Shown here piece by piece: positions 63,691 to 64,000 of a DNA stretch of 64,000 nt. Below the pieces are notes generated by a model. The model ran no database searches. It was not told where the DNA came from and saw nothing but the letters and a program-made list of their open reading frames with translations. The stretch's first letter is position 1; each line of letters begins with the position of its first letter. Source of the DNA: Bacillota bacterium (GTDB taxonomy: Bacteria > Bacillota > Clostridia > Lachnospirales > Lachnospiraceae); the NCBI GenBank assembly GCA_023386315.1, contig JAEWJZ010000017.1, positions 1-64,000 on the forward strand, written 5' to 3'. The translations under genes were made by a program, and so were the position numbers.

Positions 63691-64000
63691 ATGACAGAGT
63701 ATACAAAGATTATATATCTTATGGGAACAAAAATTTCCCTTTATATTAAGGGAGAAGAAACTGAAATACTGGCAAAAAAGGCGGAAGAAATGCTGATCCG
63801 TTATAATGAGATCTTTAGTGCCAACAGTGAACACTCCCAGCTTGCGAAGATTAAAAAAATGGCTGGAATCGCACCCCAAAAGGTGGATGAGGAGCTGTAT
63901 GAACTGATAAAAACGGGAAAAAAGCATAGTCTGAATGAGAATTCATTTTTAAACATTGCAATCGGTCCGTTAATAAAGCTATGGAGAATCGGCTTTACCG
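63691..64000 (+). CDS. apbE: FAD:protein FMN transferase ApbE (partial, runs off the window)
   Basis: The first ~103 residues are visible, from ATG 63691 (GGGAG upstream), and the frame is still open at the edge. IIYLMGTKISLYIKGEETEI, MLIRYNEIFSANSEHSQLAK and SFLNIAIGPLIKLWRIGF are the typical ApbE N-terminus. ApbE attaches FMN covalently to Ser/Thr in a DxxSGA-type motif, which is present in the flavoprotein at 59540-61963. It lies 1 bp after the LysR stop, so the two are co-transcribed. Confidence 0.9.
   Translation, partial: MTEYTKIIYLMGTKISLYIKGEETEILAKKAEEMLIRYNEIFSANSEHSQLAKIKKMAGIAPQKVDEELYELIKTGKKHSLNENSFLNIAIGPLIKLWRIGFT

Noticed and set aside
1..64000. CRISPR arrays, rRNA or tRNA genes
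   Set aside because: I saw no regularly spaced repeats and no tRNA- or rRNA-like sequence by eye. A short tRNA could be missed without a search tool.

Overview
The window looks like a chromosomal segment of a low-GC Gram-positive anaerobe of the Clostridia. A Lachnospiraceae member near Lacrimispora ([Clostridium] saccharolyticum group) is my best guess. The grounds are the rpsO-pnp pair, strong AGGAGG ribosome binding sites, frequent TTG starts, a GH11 xylanase, an archaeal-type AspRS, and clostridial families such as DUF1576, DUF4367 and DUF3784. The genus is inferred from gene content only.

Layout. 1-122 is the tail of an IS3-family element. 172-1845 holds an aspartyl-tRNA synthetase behind a leader that encodes a short peptide ending in Asp-Asp-Asp-stop, followed by mutually exclusive hairpins and a terminator; it reads as a ribosome-mediated attenuator. 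1855-2295 is a Nudix hydrolase. 2555-3980 is a lone tyrosine recombinase gene framed by a perfect 17-bp inverted repeat. 4125-12240 carries a chemoreceptor, an ABC-F ATPase, a DUF1576 membrane protein and a P-type cation ATPase behind a yybP-ykoY-type (Mn2+) riboswitch. 12578-14214 has a secreted xylanase flanked by 31-bp imperfect inverted repeats and a SUMF1-domain lipoprotein. 14289-20550 is mostly small accessory genes. 20845-22930 is an AAA ATPase plus TOPRIM-like pair resembling an anti-phage module. 22985-25697 is rpsO-pnp. 25781-32662 is an operon with an ABC transporter of the polyamine type, adenine deaminase and a second amidohydrolase, with a divergent LysR gene.

The main accessory feature is a polysaccharide (EPS/capsule) operon on the minus strand from 55894 down to about 34358. 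It runs phosphatase, Wzz, tyrosine kinase, initiating sugar transferase, precursor genes, an Alg13/14-like pair, glycosyltransferases, polymerase and flippase, and contains three pairs of pyruvyltransferase plus FrhB-like protein. Directly upstream is a 238-bp segment bounded by an 18-bp inverted repeat. One copy lies inside the 3' end of a tyrosine recombinase gene (56210-57100). The segment contains a terminator pointing at the operon and a promoter pointing away from it, so the operon looks phase-variable and the assembled orientation looks OFF. The recombinase gene and a secreted-protein gene (57522-57971) share a near-identical non-SigA promoter, which an adjacent ECF sigma/anti-sigma pair (58062-59310) could recognise. 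This suggests a chain from envelope signal to recombinase to EPS switching.

The right end (59540-64000) is a flavin module: an FMN reductase, a fused FMN-reductase/FMN-binding/fumarate-reductase flavoprotein, a divergent LysR regulator and the start of ApbE, the flavin transferase expected to modify the flavoprotein.
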